Made by a program: the position numbers and the translations under genes. 64,000 nucleotides of DNA, from the NCBI GenBank assembly GCA_963798195.1, contig CAWCSF010000006.1:186001-250000 (forward strand). Reading direction: 5' to 3'. The notes beneath the pieces were generated by a model. The model was given only the letters and a program-made list of their open reading frames with translations, ran no database searches and was not told the origin of the DNA. Shown one piece after another: positions 62,872 through 64,000 of the stretch (position 1 is the first letter of the stretch; every line of letters begins with the position of its first letter). This stretch comes from CAVSRC01 sp963798195. GTDB lineage: Bacteria; Pseudomonadota; Alphaproteobacteria; Rhizobiales; Kaistiaceae.

Positions 62872-64000
62872 CTAGCCCCGCAGGTCCTGCCGCTTGTCGA
62901 CGATGTAGTCGGCCGCGCGGAGCGCGATTGCCTGGATCGTCGGCGTCGGATTGACCGCACCCCCGGTCACGAAGACGCTGCCGTCGATAACGAAGAGATT
63001 GTCGGCATCATGCGCCTGACAATTGCCGTCGACCACCGAACGTTCGGGGTCTTCACCCATGCGCGCCGTGCCCATGAGGTGCCAGCCGCCGGTCGAAAGC
63101 ACCGGCGTCACCATGGTCCGGTGTGCGCCGGCCGCCTTGAGCACGCGTTCTGCATTGCGCGCGCCATGTTCGAGGATGCGCCGCGTGTTGTCCGACACGC
63201 GATACGTGATCCGCGGCGCCGGAATGCCGTTGGAGTCCGTCAAGTCCGGATCGAGGTCGACGCGGTTCGCCTCCTCCGGCAAATCCTCGGAGATCACGCA
63301 CAGCATGCTCGAACGGCCAAACCGCTCGGCGAAAGCAGCGTGGTGGCCCTGCCCCCACGGCACGCGCTCGATACCAAGCCCTGAAGCCGTCTCCGCCGGG
63401 CCGGTGCTGCGGTTCATCTGGTACGAATAGCCGCGCACGAAGCCGCGCTCCGGATCGGTCTCGTAGAATTCCTGCGACATGAGGATGTTCCCGAGAGCGC
63501 CCTTGAACGTCGTCGCGTCCGGACCGTCAAAGAAGCCGGACACCATTCCGTAGGGGTGAAACATCAGGTTCTTGCCGACCAGACCGCTGGAATTGGCAAG
63601 CCCGGCAGGATGCCGGTCGGATTTCGACACCAGAAGCATGCGCGGCGTGCCGACGCCGTTGCACGCAACGATCACCGCGCGGGCGGGCTGATGCTGCGTC
63701 GTACCCTCCGCATCGGTGTAGCGCGCGCCGGTGGCGCGGCCATCCGGACCGGTAGTGATCTCGAAGACGCGGGCGCCGGTGCGGATCTCGACACCGTTCT
63801 TCACGGCCTCCGGGAGGTACGTGACATCGGTCGATCCCTTGGCGCCGCGATAGCACCCTGTCCCGTTCGGGCCGCAATGGTTGCAGGCCTTCCGGCCGCG
63901 ATAGTCTCGTGAGTTGATGTAGGAGTCGGACGGCCACCAGTGCCAGCCGAGGCTATCGAAGCCGCGGGCCAGGCGCTCTCCATCCGGGCCGAGCGACAGC
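62872..64000 (-). CDS. GMC-family oxidoreductase, gluconate 2-dehydrogenase-like flavoprotein (partial)
   Basis: The C-terminal 376 codons of an FAD-dependent oxidoreductase run off the right window edge. ACNHCGPNGTGCYRGAKGS near the edge is a cysteine-rich stretch typical of gluconate 2-dehydrogenase-like GMC enzymes; ARAVIVACNGVGTPRMLL, HLMGTARMGEDPERSVVD and the C-terminal NLFVIDGSVFVTGGAVNPT with PTPTIQAIALRAADYI are the FAD and catalytic parts. It would oxidise a polyol, sugar or sugar acid in the periplasm or membrane with help from subunit 3, which is broken downstream. No frameshift is seen in this gene. Confidence 0.9.
   Translation of the reverse strand, partial: LSLGPDGERLARGFDSLGWHWWPSDSYINSRDYRGRKACNHCGPNGTGCYRGAKGSTDVTYLPEAVKNGVEIRTGARVFEITTGPDGRATGARYTDAEGTTQHQPARAVIVACNGVGTPRMLLVSKSDRHPAGLANSSGLVGKNLMFHPYGMVSGFFDGPDATTFKGALGNILMSQEFYETDPERGFVRGYSYQMNRSTGPAETASGLGIERVPWGQGHHAAFAERFGRSSMLCVISEDLPEEANRVDLDPDLTDSNGIPAPRITYRVSDNTRRILEHGARNAERVLKAAGAHRTMVTPVLSTGGWHLMGTARMGEDPERSVVDGNCQAHDADNLFVIDGSVFVTGGAVNPTPTIQAIALRAADYIVDKRQDLRG

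Overview
The window is GC-rich, densely coded DNA from an alphaproteobacterium, most likely a member of the Hyphomicrobiales (Rhizobiales). Pointers are an IalB-family secreted protein, the hemC-hemD-mitofilin-hemY order, the rsmB-heparinase II/III-purH order, the CnoX/LON-domain/UPF0434 trio, a DUF6481 protein and a Fur/Mur-type box in front of mntH. This is inference from gene content; no rRNA is present.

Left part (1-33.8 kb), mostly core genome. A minus-strand cassette (GT39-like, GT2, ChbG-like deacetylase, GtrA, citrate-lyase-like; 5562-790) looks like lipid-linked sugar modification. An ArsR-VOC-SRPBCC operon (5999-7339) has a perfect palindromic operator over its promoter. Then come a META protein, asd, a small secreted protein, mntH with a Fur/Mur box at its start site, and a long minus-strand run hemC-hemD-mitofilin-hemY-(SLOG/TM protein)-leuB-membrane protein. 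tsaD-gpsA-EVE, acsA, a nuclease, htpX, rsmB, a broken heparinase gene, purH and the UPF0434/LON/CnoX group follow.

Middle part (33.9-47.6 kb), accessory. A complete tRNA-Gly(GCC) sits at 33934-34008. Its 3' end plus downstream flank recurs as a 61-nt direct repeat at 39516-39576 (one mismatch) and as a 20-nt remnant at 40048-40067, so the tRNA looks like an integration target. Between the copies lie an ankyrin protein, an SMP-30 lactonase divergent from a TRAP transporter with a LacI-type operator between them, a helically phased 10-bp repeat, and a DUF6481 gene. Beyond them are an SDR, an Stf0 sulfotransferase, an acyl-CoA dehydrogenase, a hexapeptide acyltransferase, glycosyltransferases, an HU-like protein and an RmlC-like cupin, suggesting a sulfated or acylated glycan or lipid.

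Right part (47.7-64 kb). An ABC-F protein and a cyclic-nucleotide-gated potassium channel are followed by the most unusual protein of the window: a 754-residue fusion of an ATP-grasp ligase and a PaaK/CapK-like adenylating domain. After an outer-membrane protein and an agmatine-deiminase relative, a minus-strand carbohydrate locus ends the window: GMC oxidoreductase, a decayed gluconate-dehydrogenase subunit 3 gene, Gfo/Idh/MocA, an M81 peptidase, a CUT1-type ABC transporter without ATPase, and UxuA.

A recurrent oddity is frame disruption. rsmB (C-terminus), the heparinase gene and one ABC permease each carry one apparent extra base, and the gluconate-dehydrogenase subunit 3 gene carries several lesions. 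Real decay and sequencing or assembly error cannot be told apart from the sequence alone.
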